In this document: piece by piece, positions 46,701 to 57,289 of the stretch | How positions within the stretch are numbered: the first letter of the stretch is position 1 | How the letters are laid out: every line of letters begins with the position of its first letter | From: Odontocerum albicorne | Lineage: Eukaryota > Arthropoda > Insecta > Trichoptera > Odontoceridae | Direction of reading: 5' to 3' | Length of the DNA stretch: 64,000 bases | Assembly (NCBI GenBank): GCA_949825065.1 | Contig: OX463863.1 | Span: forward strand, 16,228,345 to 16,292,344 | Notes under the pieces: model-generated | Told to the model about the DNA's origin: nothing | Database searches by the model: none | The model's input: only the letters and a program-made list of their open reading frames with translations | Position numbers and translations under genes: made by a program

Positions 46701-47435
46701 GAATTTGTTCCAATTGGCTCTACGGGTGTTAAATTTATAACAAGTGGGGTTAATGAATGGGGGGTGAGGTGATGGAAATGTAATGATTATGGGGAGGTGA
46801 TCACTCCCGTGGGGATCAGGCACTACATTCCACGATAGCGTAGGGGCTAATGTAGCTGAACATATGGATAGATCTATTGCGCTTGAACTTTGATTCGGTG
46901 GTGTTAAGCGGGTGGGTGATCCGTTATTCAGTACGCAAAGTTGAAAATCGTCCAGAATATTCATAATTTCGGCTCCAAATCTACATGCTCTAGGTGATCC
47001 CCATAGCGTGTGATGGGAGTTCATATCCCCAAGTAAGATAATGGGATGAGGTAGTGTTGATATTATATTTCTAAGTTGTGAGATGATGATGGATGACGGG
47101 CGCGGGATATAAACTGATATATACGTAATATTCCGGACTCTCGCAGCGACTGCATTGAAGCTGGCGTCCCGAGAACCCAGAACCACTTGCGTATATGGAA
47201 TGGATGATAAGATGAAAAGGGCTGCTCCACCCCTTCCATCCGCCCTATCGTCCCGTAGCCACGAGTACCCGGGAACATTAAATAATGCCCCCGGAGATAA
47301 CCATGTCTCCGAGACGGCGGCCAAAGATGGGCAGAACTCACCAAGCATCAGAAGAAATTCAGCCTTGTTGGAGGGGAGGCTACGACTATTCCATTGCAAT
47401 ATTCTTGATGATAGGTGAGATTTTCTTTCGGCCAT
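43728..47435 (-). CDS. Retrotransposon ORF2: endonuclease, reverse transcriptase, RNase H (intact)
   Basis: 1235 codons with no stop. The N-terminal APE-type endonuclease (about residues 10-230) shows QWNSRSLPSNK, VSETWLSPG, LGDMNSHHTLWG and GSDHLPIIITF. The reverse transcriptase (about 440-760) shows SSPGLDSIPYSFL, QFGFRKSRSAMDNLA, AAFLDITSAYDNV, GLPQGSVLSPLLYN and the YADDIVVYAS box. RNase H (about 965-1090) shows FYTDASK, FTGETLAILEAL, LIVSDCLSSLQ and WVPNHRGISGNEEADTLAKE, supplying the D-E-D-D residues. A C-terminal CECGREEGDLEHIFFSC knuckle follows. All catalytic residues I can check are present. The protein would copy its own RNA at a nicked genomic site. Since ORF1 is damaged, autonomous mobility of this copy is doubtful. 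Confidence 0.95.
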   Translation of the reverse strand: MAERKSHLSSRILQWNSRSLPSNKAEFLLMLGEFCPSLAAVSETWLSPGALFNVPGYSWLRDDRADGRGGAALFILSSIPYTQVVLGSRDASFNAVAARVRNITYISVYIPRPSSIIISQLRNIISTLPHPIILLGDMNSHHTLWGSPRACRFGAEIMNILDDFQLCVLNNGSPTRLTPPNQSSSAIDLSICSATLAPTLSWNVVPDPHGSDHLPIIITFPSPHPPFINPTCYKFNTRRANWNKFSHSLDASIQQLEWPTHQNFHTLYDKFVELMIQAAHYSIPLKTPHFFKPQPPPWWDGECSNAVKSRKKVYQSYKNNMTETNFLLFHKVQAVTKRLLSKKKKDGWIRFCHTLSPETPISTVWENVKKFRSIYSTHLHKIPTECWVHTFLNKIAPSSSPTQYDVPYTYFLPSHNHPLDAPFTENELNMVLSSLKDSSPGLDSIPYSFLVKTLPYTRKYYLTLINCIFNTGKVPKSWKIFKIIPIPKMGKDLSDGNSYRPIALASTLGKITEHLIKNRLEWFVEHNKILDINQFGFRKSRSAMDNLAILTTDIHSAFTYQKPLIAAFLDITSAYDNVILHILKQKMLHKKIPNKITHLIFNLLSERSIFLSVEEVSFTRTVWRGLPQGSVLSPLLYNIYTADLAHLVPLNTVVLQYADDIVVYASNESFKIAEKILNNSLHSLSKWLKNHGLDISPSKSSIVVFSRKRQLPTTNIYIDNAPILNHSSHKFLGMTFDSKLSWKNHAENITSTCQKNINILRAVSGVWWGAHPTTLRLLYTALIRSHLDYGSFLLDPTFKYILHKLDLIQFQALRIIVGAMKSTPTNALQVECVDPPLCFRRQFLGTRYFLNIYKTTSHPLLRKLKSLSDLIPTNIFWRNKTLPPLIQSYRKFSSLNVVVQKTPIPPLYCTPFQALIINPRIVESFGIDKSNYHANYDFINHINTHWSDWTVFYTDASKIANEEHVRIAIYCESLNIKKKIKLPKFSTTFTGETLAILEALQTSLELSIPNTLIVSDCLSSLQAIGKNPFRSPNSITLNIRETIYNLEEAGLDVALAWVPNHRGISGNEEADTLAKEATSSGNTDKYNYTSAQDLLPLARSSMMEEWTNYWNASNRTRGKRYASIQPYIPIKPWFSNYRSTRREATTISRIRFGHCCSPVHLARLHIRNSSLCECGREEGDLEHIFFSCSLNTFPLIFKKQTKILLPANLPHLLSLNKISILNSITHFINKNKINL

Positions 47436-47444
47436 TTTTAATAT

Positions 47445-48958
47445 TTAATTAAGGGAGGTCGGTCCGGACCTTCCTTGTATTGCATCTGTTTCTTCAGATG
47501 TGTTGATTTGGTAAGTTAAATTTTGTGTTTCGTTTAGTATTTCTTTGGCAACGTTGGACGGTATATGAGGAGAATTGTATAAGAAACCAGAGATGAGTGA
47601 GATGAGTTTATTTAGTGTTGAAGAAATGTTTGTATCTAGTGATTGTGGAGTGATTGGAGTGTCTCGAGGGAGGCCACATCCATTAAGAAGATTTGTGTTT
47701 GGACGCCATAAGAGGCCCTCAATCTCCCTCTTCGTCGAGGGAGTGATATGAGGGCGAAAAGTGGGACCTGATGGTTTGGTGGCATTTATCATTTTTGGTT
47801 TCCAGGACTTATGGTGGTTAGCAGAGGGTGTATTTTGGGAAAGTGGGTGCGAGGTTTGTTCACCGTGTGCCGTAACTTCGGCGAAGGATTTCACAGAGGT
47901 TGGGGTGGATTTTGATGCTTCCTGGTACGACATGTTCTGGTCAGTCATAAGGCGTTTTATATTTGTTTGTCTAGTGAACTCCGGGCAGGATCTATCCACT
48001 GCCGTATGACGCCCACCGCATGTAATACATGATGGAGCCGTTACGGAGCAGGTTTCACTGAGGTGAGATTGGCCACATTTGAAGCAACGTGCAGATGATC
48101 TGCATTGTTGCTTCGTGTGTCCAAAATGGAGGCACTGGTAGCACTGTATGGTTGGGAAATAGTACTTCTCTACCACTAAAGAGTTGTAGAAAGCATAGAC
48201 CCTCTGAGGTAGGACCTGTCCGTCAAAAGTTAGTACCACTGTTTGTGTAGGGACCCATGTCACACCATCTGAGTTGGTTATTTTGCGGTTAAGTCTTCTG
48301 GCTTTCTGGACTCTTCCATAGCCATCCGGTACTTCCAGGTTTTCTATAATTTCCTCCTCCTTCCATTCAACCGGGATTCCTCTTAAGAGGCCCATTTTGG
48401 TGACCATGAAAGAAGGAATAAATTATTTAAATCCATACTCGGCAAGGGCTCCATTTTGAAGGAAATTATTAGCTGATGGGAATTTATCGAAAGCTACAGC
48501 CAATCTATTTCGGCCTATTAATTTTATGCCGTTTCTTGGCGAAATGTCCGGAATTTTTTTTTTTTAAGAAACATCCCAAAGGAAATTGAGTTGATGGATG
48601 TTCCTGGTGACTCTGAAAATTTTTGAACATGTACCACGTAAGGGGATCGGTCATGTTTGCCGTATTCCCTTACCTGGGGAGGAGACGGGGTTGTAGGAGG
48701 TATAGGTGAGGATGTTGTAGGGGTTGTGATTGTTTGAGGTATTTCAGATGTTAAATTAAGAGGGGTTATCTTTCTTTCCGGTGATTCTTGGCGGCTCCCT
48801 GGCTTTAGGTTCCTCGTTCTCTTTCGTTTGGTTTTATTTTTCACTTCTGTGAAGGACGAGACCGGGATTTCCTCTTCTGTCAACAGCTCACTATCAGAGT
48901 TTAAATCTGGTGGTTTGGGATCAGGAGGTTTGTGTGGAATCATTTTGCCTACGTACAA
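47445..48958 (-). pseudogene. Retrotransposon ORF1 (CCHC RNA-binding protein), two disruptions
   Basis: N-terminal part 48524-48958: MIPHKPPDPKPPDLNSDSEL, basic KTKRKRTRNLKPG, and a proline-rich stretch. Next comes a run of 12 T at 48554-48565 where the frame shifts, then PRNGIKLIGRNRLAVAFDK-type text, an in-frame TAA just before FIPSFMVTKMG (near 48417), and the 320-codon remainder (47445-48407). That remainder carries three zinc knuckles (CYQCLHFGHTKQQC, CFKCGQSHLSETC, CITCGGRHTAVDRSC). It would bind the element RNA. Homopolymer slippage or assembly error could explain the first break. Confidence 0.85.
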
Positions 48959-49609
48959 AAAAAAAAGAGAGAGAAAAAAAAAACGACACGAGGAAAAAAA
49001 AAATTTGAAGAGAGAAAAATCAAACTACCTACCTTTGGATCTACGATGAAATCAACCACAAATATGTACACAATCTAAGTTAAAATACAATACGTATATG
49101 AATAATGGTAGTATGAACGATTATTTGTTATATGATTTAAATTAAGATGAATTTAGTGTAAAAAAGTTAGTATTTTTTTTTAACTGACAATCTACAACTT
49201 ATATATATGCCAGTCTCAAGCGATGACGGGTGTCAATTGATGCCATAGAAATAACCATAGACACAAATTCACAAACTATGTATTTATGCTTTATAAATAA
49301 TTATATCTCCCTTTTTTTCTCTCGGGTCGTCGGCCCGGAAAGATAGTCATTGATGGTTAAAAAAATCAAACTTTTTTTTACACTAAATTCATTTTAATTT
49401 AGATTATGTAACAAATAACCATTCATTCTACCATTATCTATATATGTATTATATTATATTTTAGGTTGTGTACATATTTGTGGTTAATTTCATCGTAGAC
49501 CTAAAGGTAGATAGTTTTTTTCCCTTTAAATTTTTTTTCTCGTGTCGTCTTTTTTTTGCTTTCTTTTTTTGTAGGTAGGTAAAAATAATTTAACGCAAAC
49601 CCCTGATCC

Positions 49610-51084
49610 TAAAGAACCAGATATAACTTTTGATAGCGAACTATTAACTGAAGAGGAAATCCCGGTCTCGTCCTTCACGGAAGGGAAAAATAAAACCAAA
49701 AGAAAGAGAACGAGGAACCTAAAGCCTGGGAGCCGTCAGGAATCACCAGAAAGGAAAGTAATCCCTCTTACTGTACTATCGACTGAAGTACTCCAAACAG
49801 TCACAATCCCACAACATCCTCCCCTATACCCCCTGCACCCCCGTCTCCTCCCCCCAGATTAGGGAATACGGCAAACATGACCGATCCCCTTACGTGGTAC
49901 AGATACAAAAAACTACAAACATCCATTAACTCAATTTTCTTTGGGATGTTCCTTAGAAAAAAAATTCCAGACATACCGCCAAGAAACGGTATAAAATTAA
50001 TAGGCCGGAATAGATTGGCAGTAGCCTTTGACAAACACCCACCAGTTAATAATTTCCTACAAAATGGAGCCCTTGCGGAGATGGAATTAAATAATTTATT
50101 CCTTCTTTCATGGTCACCAAAATGGGCCTCGTAAGAGGAATCCCGGTTGAATGGAAGGAGGAGGAAATCCGAGAAAACCTGGAAGTACCGAATGGCTATG
50201 GAAGAGTCCAGAGTGCCAGAAGACTTAACCGTAAAATAACCAAGTCAGATGGTGTGACATGGGTCCCAACACAAACAGTTGTATTAACATTTGACGGAAA
50301 GGTCCTACCTCAGAGAGTCTATGCTTTCTACAACTCTTTATTGGTAGAAAAGTACTATTTGCTAACAATATAGTGCTACCAGTGCTGCCGTTTTGGACAC
50401 ACGAAGCAGCAATGCACATCATCTGCACGTTGCTTCAAATGTGGCCAATCTCACCTCGGTGAAGCCTGATCGGGAACGGCTCCAACATGTATAACATGCG
50501 GTGGGCGCCATACGGTAGTAGATAGATCCTGCCCGGAATTCACTAGACAAACTAGCATAAAACGCCTTATGCAGTCTGACCAGAATATGTCTTACCAGGA
50601 AGCATCAAAATTCTCCCCAACCTCTGTGAAATCCTTCGCTGAAGTTACGGCACACGGCGAACAAATGTCGCACCCATTTTCCCAAAATATACCCTCTGCT
50701 AACCACTATAAGTCCTGGAAACTAAAAATGCTAAATGCCACCAAACCCTCGGGTTCCACTTTTCGCTCTCATATCACTCCCTCGACGAAGAGGGAGATTG
50801 AAGACCCCTTATGGCGTCCAAACACAAACCTTCCTAATGGATGTGGCCTCCCTCGAGACACTCCAATCACTGCACAATCACTAGATGCAAACAGTTCAAC
50901 AACATTAAATAAACTCATATCACTCATTTATGGTTTCTTATACAATTCTCCTCATATACCGTCCAACGTTGCCAAAGAAATACTTAACGAAATTATAAAT
51001 ATACAAAATTTAACCTACCAAATCAACACACCTGAAGAAACAGATACAATACAAGGAAGGTCCTTACCGAACTCTCCTAATTAA
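49610..51084 (+). pseudogene. ORF1 remnant, copy 2
   Basis: Pieces at 49650-49860 (KNKTKRKRTRNLKPGSRQES), 49877-50134, 50110-50373 (MVTKMGLVRGIPVEWKEEEI) and 50569-51084. A stop near 50373 (ata tag) and one near 50468 break the knuckle region. Confidence 0.8.
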
Positions 51085-51093
51085 ATATTAAAA

Positions 51094-52132
51094 ATGGCTG
51101 AAGGAAGATTTCACCTATCATCAAGAATATTGCAATGGAATAGTCGTAGCCTCCCCTCCAACAAGGCTGAACTCCTTCTGATGCTAGGCGAGTTCTGCCC
51201 ATCTCTGGCCGCCGTTTCGGAGACATGGTTATCTCCGGGGGCATTATTTTATGTTCCCAGGTACTCGGGGCTGCGGGACGATAAAGCGGATGGAAGGGGT
51301 GGAGCAGCCCTTTTCATACTATCATCTATTGCATTTACGAAAGTGGTTCTGAGTTCTCGAGACGCCAGCTGCAATGCAGTCACTGAGAGAGTCCAGAATA
51401 TTACGTATAATATCAGTTTATATCCCGCACCCGTCATCATCATCATCTCACAACTAAGGAATATAATAGCAACACTACCTCATCCCATTTTATTTGGGGA
51501 TATGAACTCCCATCACACGCTATGGGGATCACCTAGAACATGTAGATTTGGATCCGAACTTATGAATATTCTGGACGATTTTAAACTTTGTGTACTAAAT
51601 AACGGATCACCCACCCGCGTAATAGTGTCAAATCAAAATTCAAGCGCAATAGATTTATCCATATGTTCAGCCACATTAACCTTTACGCTATCATGGAATG
51701 TAGTACGTGATCCCCACGGCAGTGATCACCTTCCCATAATCATTACATTTCCATCACCTCACCCCCCATTCATTAACCCCACTTGTAATAAATTTAACAC
51801 CGGTAAAGCCAATTGGAACAAATTCTCCCATTCCCGGCACATAAAAATTTCCATACTTTGTATGATAAATTCGTGGAGTTGGTGATCCAGGCTGCTCACT
51901 CTTCGATTCCTCTTAAAAAATCTCGCTTTTTTAAGCCACAACCCCCTCCATGGTGGGACGAAGAGTGTTCAAATTCCGGAAAAAAGTGTATCAATCTTAT
52001 AAAAATATCATGACTGAAACAAATTTACGCCTTCTTCGTAAATCATTGGCCGTCACAAAACGCTTGCTTTCTAAGAAGAAGAAAGATGGGTGGATACGGT
52101 TTTGTCACACCCTTTCGCCAGAAACTCCTGTT
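51094..52132 (+). pseudogene. ORF2 remnant (endonuclease only), copy 2
   Basis: Endonuclease motifs QWNSRSLPSNK, SETWLSPG, GDMNSHHTLWG and GSDHLPIIITF are intact in 51094-51885. A deletion near 51836 shifts the frame and the RT domain is absent. Confidence 0.88.
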
Positions 52133-52379
52133 ATAAAATATATGTACAATATCGATGGAAATTTAAATTTAAATCATTCGCTCGCTCACATACATTTAAC
52201 TATCATCTTATTGTAAATATTCATTTAGTTGTAAACTATGTAGTTTAGTTGTAAAATAGTTTAACTCCATAGTATCTCACTAGATATGTTAACAGTAGTC
52301 CTGGGCCGAGTTGCTTGATGTGCCGTGTCGCCCATATGAATAGAACTACCTAGATACTATGAAGCTGACATCACTTGAC

Positions 52380-52520
52380 TCATATATGGAAGTTCACGGA
52401 TTATATTATATCACGGACCATACTCCTTCATATATGGAAGTTCACGGACATTATTCAAAGAGAGATAGAGAATTATATCTCCTTCATATATAGGAGTTCA
52501 CGGCCATTATTCAAAGAAGA
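52380..52520. repeat. Minisatellite-like repeats before block C
   Basis: Three copies of catatatggaagttcacgga or catatataggagttcacggc, as at 33125-33235. Confidence 0.75.
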
Positions 52521-52770
52521 ATAATTATTAGAAATATTTTAAATTTAGAAATCATTCACATATATTTTGAGTTGATTTTTGTTAAAAAGTTATCATTTCT
52601 GATTTTTGTTAAAAAGTTATTATGTAGTTTGACAGTTGTGTTGACAAATAATATGGACTTTGTACACAGACAAATGTTGTAACCCACATTTTTGTGAAAA
52701 TTGTCGAGTTTTATATTTTCGCAGTCAAAGTTATATTACGAAAAAGGTTATGTTACCATAATATAATACG

Positions 52771-53667
52771 TGTATCGGACGTATGCGTCACCCGGAACAT
52801 ATATCTTGTTTGTTTTCTTGTTTATATGTGAATAATATTTGTATGGGTATATTTTGATATTTGTATCGATATACTTTAACATTTGTCGAGATTGTATGCA
52901 AATATCCATGTTTGTTTGCGTCCGCGCTGCATCGTGACCGCAGCGGAAATGAGACTTATGGACGGTCGTCACGAGACTATATCGCTGGCCGGCCGGCCTC
53001 TGCTTGCGAAAAAATCCCAAAAATGGTGGTATTTTACAAGGAGTGAACGCATGCAGTGACAGAAAATGGCGATAGATCATAAGAAAGGTCCTTTTCAAAA
53101 TAAAATCATTATTCTCTGTTCACTCTACCTACTGAGTTTTACTTGCGACCTGATATTACCTGCCTAAGAGGAATCTCTTCACCATTGCTACCTTTTCAAC
53201 GATCTACGCCTTTGAACGTGGCCCGAATTCTCCGAGCATTACGCAGCAGCCACCCCCCTATGATACAGTTCTTTGTACCGGTGCCGTATAAAGTGGTCCT
53301 TCGAGCCGGATTCTGCTGGAATTCACGGAGATTTGAAGCATCATCATTTTCAGAAGTGAATCATGAGATCATCATCATCATGCCTGCTCTTCGTTACGGA
53401 AAATCCCCCGCTATGGAAGCGAGAGTTGAGAGCAACCGATCGTCAGATGCCGATTCAGTCGCGTCCTCACATGCTGATACGGAGGACATGATCAGGAGGC
53501 TTCGGAAGGAGATCCGCGCCGAGAAGCGGAGATCGTCCGTATTGAGAAGAACGCTACAGGATAAAGTTGCGACGGATGACGCCGTCCCTGGACCATCAGA
53601 GGAACGCATTCCTGATGACATTCCAGCAGCCGATCCACTGTGCCTCACCCAGGATTGGGTGCCATGA
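52771..53667 (+). mobile_element. Possible LTR-retrotransposon 5' end (leader and gag start)
   Basis: Block homology to A breaks exactly at TGTATCGGACG (52771). 53143-53667 is an open, GC-richer frame. Its first part includes the nucleotide stretch tggtccttcgagccggattc, which resembles leaders of insect BEL/Pao-type elements, and from MPALRYGKSPAMEARVESNR (about 53380) it encodes a charged coiled-coil-like stretch (TEDMIRRLRKEIRAEKRR). The frame stops at QDWVP. No protease, RT or second LTR is seen. The type is inference. Confidence 0.35.
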
Positions 53668-53689
53668 CTTTTTAAGGAAAATGTTATTT

Positions 53690-54660
53690 CTATCAGTTTC
53701 GTATACAAAAAATGCAAGTCAAACCGTAGATTCCATCGGGAAAATATAAATATCGCAGCAAAAAGGGAGGCTTATTTAAAAGTTATAATGCACAGCAAAA
53801 ATTTGCCTGAAGAATTGAGAAAAAATGTCGTGTATTTAGATGAAAGTTATATACATTCTTCATATGATATACAAAAATGTTGGTAATTGGTGGATGTGAA
53901 TGGAGTGCAGCGTGATATTGCCAAGGGTAAAAGATGGATCATTGTACATGCAGGAAGTGGAAAAGGTTTCGTACCTAATGCGCTCCTTATATTCAGTGGA
54001 AATAATAAGAAGGAAGACTGTCACTCTGAAATTAATGTATGGTACACAATTTACCAAAATAGATAATTTATTCACAATTTATCGGAAGCATCCATAATTG
54101 TAATGGATACAGTGCAGTGCGCCTTACCAGAATAAAATTGAAAACAAAGCACCATCTTCAGCGTCGAAAATAAACTAAATAAAATTATGATTGCTAGAAA
54201 ACAACATTTCCTTATTAATGTTGCTAAAAAACATAAGCCAGAGCCCATATATGAAATATACAGAATTCTAGGACAACATGGTCACACTGTGGTTAGACAT
54301 CCACCTTACCACTGTGACTTAAATCCTATAGAACTTATATGGACTTTGGCTAAAAAGAAAGTCGTTAAATAACTGGGAGTGGTAGCAATGTAAAAAAGCT
54401 CGCCGAACATGCATTCAGTGCCATAACCACTGAAAATTAGAGAAATTATCGCCAACATGTAGAAAAAATAGAGAAAAAATACTGTGACTAAGGTAATACC
54501 CTATATGGGAATATGGATGACCTCGTCATAAATATAAATGATAGTAGCAGCGACAGCGAAGACGATTTCGATGTTGAATTGGCAGAAAACGAGTCTACTC
54601 TTTCGGGTGTCGAATTTTTGGATTCCGATTATGATTCAACATAATTATTTCGCTTTTGAT
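53690..54660 (+). pseudogene. Tc1/mariner-superfamily (DDE_3-type) transposase remnant
   Basis: Plus-strand pieces in several frames: KNVVYLDESYIHSSYDIQKC (first catalytic Asp), KGKRWIIVHAGSGKGFVPNA, SIIVMDTVQCALPE (second), then GHTVVRHPPYHCDLNPIELI with WTLAKKKVV (final acidic pair), and an acidic tail. At least four frameshifts or stops. Its ends were not found. Confidence 0.75.
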
Positions 54661-55149
54661 TTTAATTTAAGAAAGATTTTTCATTTCTTGAACTTTTTGC
54701 AGTAAATCATACAATCATCAAGAATTTTGAGTTGCAAATGAAATAATATTGCGTCAAGTAAAAAGCAAGAATTGTCATATTGAGTTTGATATCTCGATCC
54801 GATTTTTTAAAAAGTAATGCTTTTTCAGGAAACTTGAAACAACTTTTAAAATTAATTTCAAATTCTCCTTAATCAGCTTTTTTTTGTGGGTTTGTCCACT
54901 TTTGAAATCAGATATATACAACTACTGTGTTGCCAATCAGGCTATTGCAGCGCCCTCATTAATTTTCTACTCTTTTTGACAGACTGTATATGAAGGAGCA
55001 CAGATTGCCTTAATAGATGGAACATTGGCAAATTGCTTGGATAAATAATTAGTTTCACTTAGTTCAGAAAATACAAGATTAAATGAGCGTAAATTAAAAT
55101 AAGACAGATGATATATACAACATGAAACCTATTTTCTTTGATATTGTAA

Positions 55150-56240
55150 TTTGTTTTATCAAGCACTGTTTATTCCACTTTTTGTAAGGGTATAACACTA
55201 TCGGTTTCAAGACTTTCACCTCATCATCAGGGATCACAAACAAGACTGAATTCTGTTCAAACTGGTACCGACATACACACTTCTAATGGTAAACATTCGG
55301 GTTGGGAACTGTGTGTGGAGAGAGGAAGGAGACAACCTCGACGAGCGGCGGCGAGATTCTTGGAATATATGTGTTTGCCAGATGTTCATCCCGATGCACT
55401 GACTTACAAATTCCTAGGGCCTCTAATCTGGCCAATGTGTTTCCGCTACTACTGATATATAAGAATTTGGCATCATCGATAGAAAATGTGTGGTTTTCAC
55501 GGTGAAAATGATTAGCCATTTCAGAATAAATTGGAGGGTTTGTTAAGGCGGACTTGTGTTCATGAAATCTTCCTGTCTTTCCTATATAAAAATTATCACA
55601 GTCAGCACAAAAAAGTTCCTTTTAATTCCTTTTTAAAATTGTCATCGGTTAAGGGGACACTGAGCAATCTATGAAGCATACAGTTAAAGGCGGGGAATTT
55701 ATGGTTATTAGGATGAGTGGAAGTTGCTGGAATTATAGATTCTGAATAAGTGTCTTTCATATACCATATATGTCAAAGTCAAATGTATCATTTTTGCGAG
55801 ATAATGTTAGGTCCAAAGAATTTAATTTTCATTAATTTTCTTTTTCTTGTGTGAATTTTATAAAACTCTATAGAATTTAAATATTTTATAAATTGGTGTA
55901 ATTATCTATCAGTACCCGTCCAAATAAAAAAAAATCTCATCTCCATACCCAAACCAGTACAAAAGCATTTTTAATTAACTCAAACTTACTCCTATAAATA
56001 CGTCTTTCAAAATAGTCCATAAATATTTCCCTGAGGAGTGGAGACAGCGGTGAGTCCTTACTATTGTCATTTGAAATATTTTTTGCTCACTCTAAAGATC
56101 TCCATCCTGGTATACTTGGATAGAGATTAGTGACATCAAAAGACACTAGTTCAGCATTATGAGGTTATTCTTTGTTTTTTTTAGTTTTTCAATCAATTCC
56201 AAGGAGTTTTCAAGGAGCTTTAAAATTAATAAGATTTGTA
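55150..56240 (-). mobile_element. Degenerate Penelope-like retroelement in block C
   Basis: Collinear with 17285-18350 of block A: terminal sequence at 55150-55240, GIY-YIG remnants (MANHFHRENHTFSIDDAKFL, 55283-55519; FYIGKTGRF near 55580) and RT remnants near 55860-56120. More damaged than in A. Confidence 0.8.
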
Positions 56241-56559
56241 ATAACTAGTGGCTGGTAAATATTTCCTATTTTCCCTCTCACACTCCAGTGCGGCCAATTT
56301 TCTTTATATCAAGTATTTTTGTAATCTGAGGCAGTACAATTAGTTTCCTAGCTTCTGCAATCTAAACGTATTGCTAAAACATCAAAAACACAAACTCCGC
56401 TGGAAAAATTGCATCTTGACACCCATATGGTACATACTACCACGTTCTGATTGGTCCTTGTGGACTTGACTATTTTGGATTTTTAAGTATCGCTGGAGTT
56501 GACTACTTTTGGTCTCAACTCAGAACTATTGATTTTAAATAAAAAGTATTTGTAAAAAT

Positions 56560-57281
56560 CAGGGCTGTGGAGTCGCTTAAAAAAAAACACAACTCCGACT
56601 CCGATTCCTATATTTACCAACAATACGACTCCGACTCCACAACTCCGACTCCACGACTCCGACTCCACAACTCCAACTCAAAAAAGCTCAATTTTAGCAG
56701 GTTGTTTCCTACCTTTGCATATAGCCATTTTTTTTCATGTTATAGGGATATAAATAAAACAAGATCAAACTTTAAAAAAATTAACCTATTATATATGATA
56801 ATTTAAATAAAAAATTAAATATGTTATTACAAAGGGAACGTACATCTGATCCCTGCTATTACAAAAATTAATAGAGAAATGGAGAGAATTTTGTTTCTGT
56901 AACGCAATGATATCAACACGTGGACGTGACCAATGCAGAACGATGACTGGCAAAAAAATGCGCGCAAATTGCGTGCAAACAAAAGGAGAAACAAATGCTC
57001 CTTTTCTTTCGACGTGAGAAAGAAGGAGACAAACACATTTTTGTAGACTTTATGCATTAAATGGATCTCGGTGATTCACCATATCGGCGCGACTTGCGCC
57101 TGCAAGTTTAATATTCGCGCACAATACACATTCATTATAATAATTAAAAAAAAATGTTTTTTAAATTTTAACGAAAAAGTAGTCGGAGTCGCTCGTTTTT
57201 TACGACTCCGACTCCGATCCGACTCCGGCCCAAACACCGCGACTCCGACTCCGCGACTCCGACTCCGACTCCACAGCCCTG
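56560..57281. mobile_element. Non-autonomous hAT-type element with GACTCC repeats
   Basis: It begins CAGGGCTGTGGAGTCG and ends with its reverse complement CGACTCC...CACAGCCCTG; subterminal regions carry many gactcc/ggagtc repeats. Flanks gtaaaaat (56552-56559) and gtaaaaac (57282-57289) differ at one base and fit an 8-bp target duplication. Block A at the same place (near 19020) is uninterrupted. This terminal type belongs to a widespread hAT group. There is no transposase in the 722 bp. Confidence 0.85.
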
Positions 57282-57289
57282 GTAAAAAC

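Larger units (their letters stand above)
43481..49195 (-). mobile_element. I-like non-LTR retrotransposon, near full length
   Basis: 5.7 kb on the minus strand: 5' leader, ORF1 (47445-48958, damaged), ORF2 (43728-47435, unbroken), then about 245 bases of 3' UTR ending near gatgtcagctgcatagtatc on the plus strand. ORF1 stop and ORF2 start are 9 bases apart. An RNase H domain after the RT, plus CCHC ORF1 knuckles, place it in the I/R1-type group; I call it I-like. Its leader is about 150 bases shorter than that of the plus-strand copy which abuts it head-to-head at 49196. Confidence 0.92.
49196..52380 (+). mobile_element. I-like retrotransposon, broken copy 2 with internal deletion
   Basis: Plus strand: leader from gccagtctcaagcgatgacg, ORF1 (about 49600-51084), ORF2 from 51094, then an abrupt join at 52126-52132 from endonuclease-to-RT linker (SPETP) to 3' UTR sequence (ataaaatatatgtacaatat). 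The whole RT and RNase H are lost. Both joined sequences share cctgt at the join, suggesting microhomology-mediated deletion. It lies head-to-head with the minus-strand copy. Confidence 0.9.
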
